Below, piece by piece: positions 63,509 to 64,000 of a stretch of DNA of 64,000 nucleotides. The notes under the pieces were generated by a model. The model saw nothing but the letters and a program-made list of their open reading frames with translations. It ran no database searches and had not been told where the DNA came from. The position numbers and the translations under genes were made by a program. Each line of letters starts with the position of its first letter. The first letter of the stretch is position 1. Source of the stretch: Streptomyces celluloflavus (GTDB lineage Bacteria > Actinomycetota > Actinomycetes > Streptomycetales > Streptomycetaceae); assembly GCA_000720995.1 (NCBI GenBank), contig JOEL01000044.1, forward strand, positions 22,307 through 86,306. Direction: 5' to 3'.

Positions 63509-63526
63509 GATCGGTCCCCCTCTGGT

Positions 63527-64000
63527 TCAGCTGACGGTGATGTCGGGGGTGCCTGCCACTGCTCCCTCGGCTGCCATCCGCGCGGCGATCTTCATGGCCT
63601 CTTCGATGAGGGTCTCGACGATCTTCGACTCGGGGACGGTCTTGATGACCTCGCCCTTCACGAAGATCTGCCCCTTGCCGTTACCGGACGCCACACCCAG
63701 ATCGGCCTCCCGCGCCTCACCGGGACCATTGACGACACAGCCCATCACGGCGACCCGCAGCGGCACCTCCATGCCCTCCAGAGGAAAGCCGGACCGGCCT
63801 CCGTCACGCCCAGGTGCAGCGGGTAGTCGCAGCGCGCCGCCAGCAGCCGATAGGCATTGACCATCACCACCGGGTCGTTGTGCTTGACCGAGATCTTGAT
63901 ATCCCGGAAACCGTGCTCCTCGAAGAGCGACGCCTCCCACAGCGCCGACTCCACCAGCGCCTCCGGCGTCGCCTTGCCGTACTTCTGGAGCAGCCGCCGG
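63527..64000 (-). pseudogene. ispG: 4-hydroxy-3-methylbut-2-enyl-diphosphate synthase, internal deletion, runs off the edge
   Basis: The right part reads [20 protein letters not shown] and GVTEAGPAF in one frame. At about 63776-63787 it jumps to [15 protein letters not shown] and [18 protein letters not shown] in another. About 76 residues of IspG are missing between them, among them the CPSCG iron-sulfur cysteines. The N-terminal half lies beyond the window. Its stop is 18 bases before the dxs start, the usual hpn order ispG-dxs-aminotransferase. Confidence 0.82.

Overview
The window comes from a high-GC actinomycete, almost certainly a Streptomyces. The signs are third-position GC bias in every gene, many GTG and TTG starts, a complete conservon, twin-arginine and Sec-exported enzymes, a few rare TTA (bldA-type) codons, and a hopanoid-type gene cluster at the right edge. 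No rRNA, CRISPR array or intact insertion sequence is visible. One tRNA (Pro, GGG) is present.

Layout. 0-5.9 kb: a secreted metallophosphoesterase, an MFS exporter overlapping a TolB-like protein, and a DUF2079 membrane protein. 5.9-7.35 kb: two decayed transposase fragments on either side of a DinB-like gene. 7.35-14.9 kb: DUF309 protein, D-Ala-D-Ala carboxypeptidase, a P450, and an XRE / HExxH metallopeptidase / MAB_1171c membrane-protein operon. 15-18.1 kb: a class II aldolase plus DHDPS-like lyase operon, divergent from an XRE-cupin regulator, then a PPOX-fold protein. 18.3-22.2 kb: a large subtilase. 22.3-31.4 kb: a Fur-family regulator, a DUF2180 zinc protein, a compact six-gene biosynthetic operon, a catalase, an MBL-fold protein and an MFS transporter. 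31.4-37.6 kb: an alpha/beta hydrolase whose frame runs into tRNA-Pro, a Tat-exported TolB/amidohydrolase fusion and an unusual acyl-CoA dehydrogenase. 37.7-41.9 kb: conservon cvnA-B-C-D plus a GAF protein. 42.2-48.8 kb: mixed single genes and two broken ones. 49.1-54.6 kb: a five-gene STM4015-4014-4013-4012-4011 operon with two radical SAM proteins. 54.6-57.2 kb: a DUF397/XRE/SAM-methyltransferase set and an RsbW-like ATPase. 57.3-60.5 kb: SGNH hydrolase, tyrosine phosphatase, serpin. 60.5-64 kb: aminotransferase, dxs and ispG, typical of the end of a hopanoid cluster; dxs and ispG each carry a frame-breaking internal deletion.

Two systems stand out. The operon at 23.95-27.67 kb encodes an AurF-type di-iron oxygenase with all its metal ligands, a tRNA-synthetase-like amino acid:carrier-protein ligase with its Cys-Glu-Cys zinc triad, a phosphopantetheinyl transferase, a carrier protein, a MaoC-type (de)hydratase and a methyltransferase. 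This looks like a self-contained route that loads one amino acid on a carrier, N-oxidises and tailors it. TTA codons in its first and last genes, and in the catalase that follows, point to developmental control. The second is the STM4011-4015 operon, a conserved but functionally unknown set (two radical SAM enzymes, ATP-grasp protein, sulfatase-fold hydrolase, leucine-rich protein).

Family assignments rest on reading motifs by eye and on memory of the families. No database search was run. Start codons were chosen from Shine-Dalgarno spacing and translational overlaps, and doubtful ones are noted.
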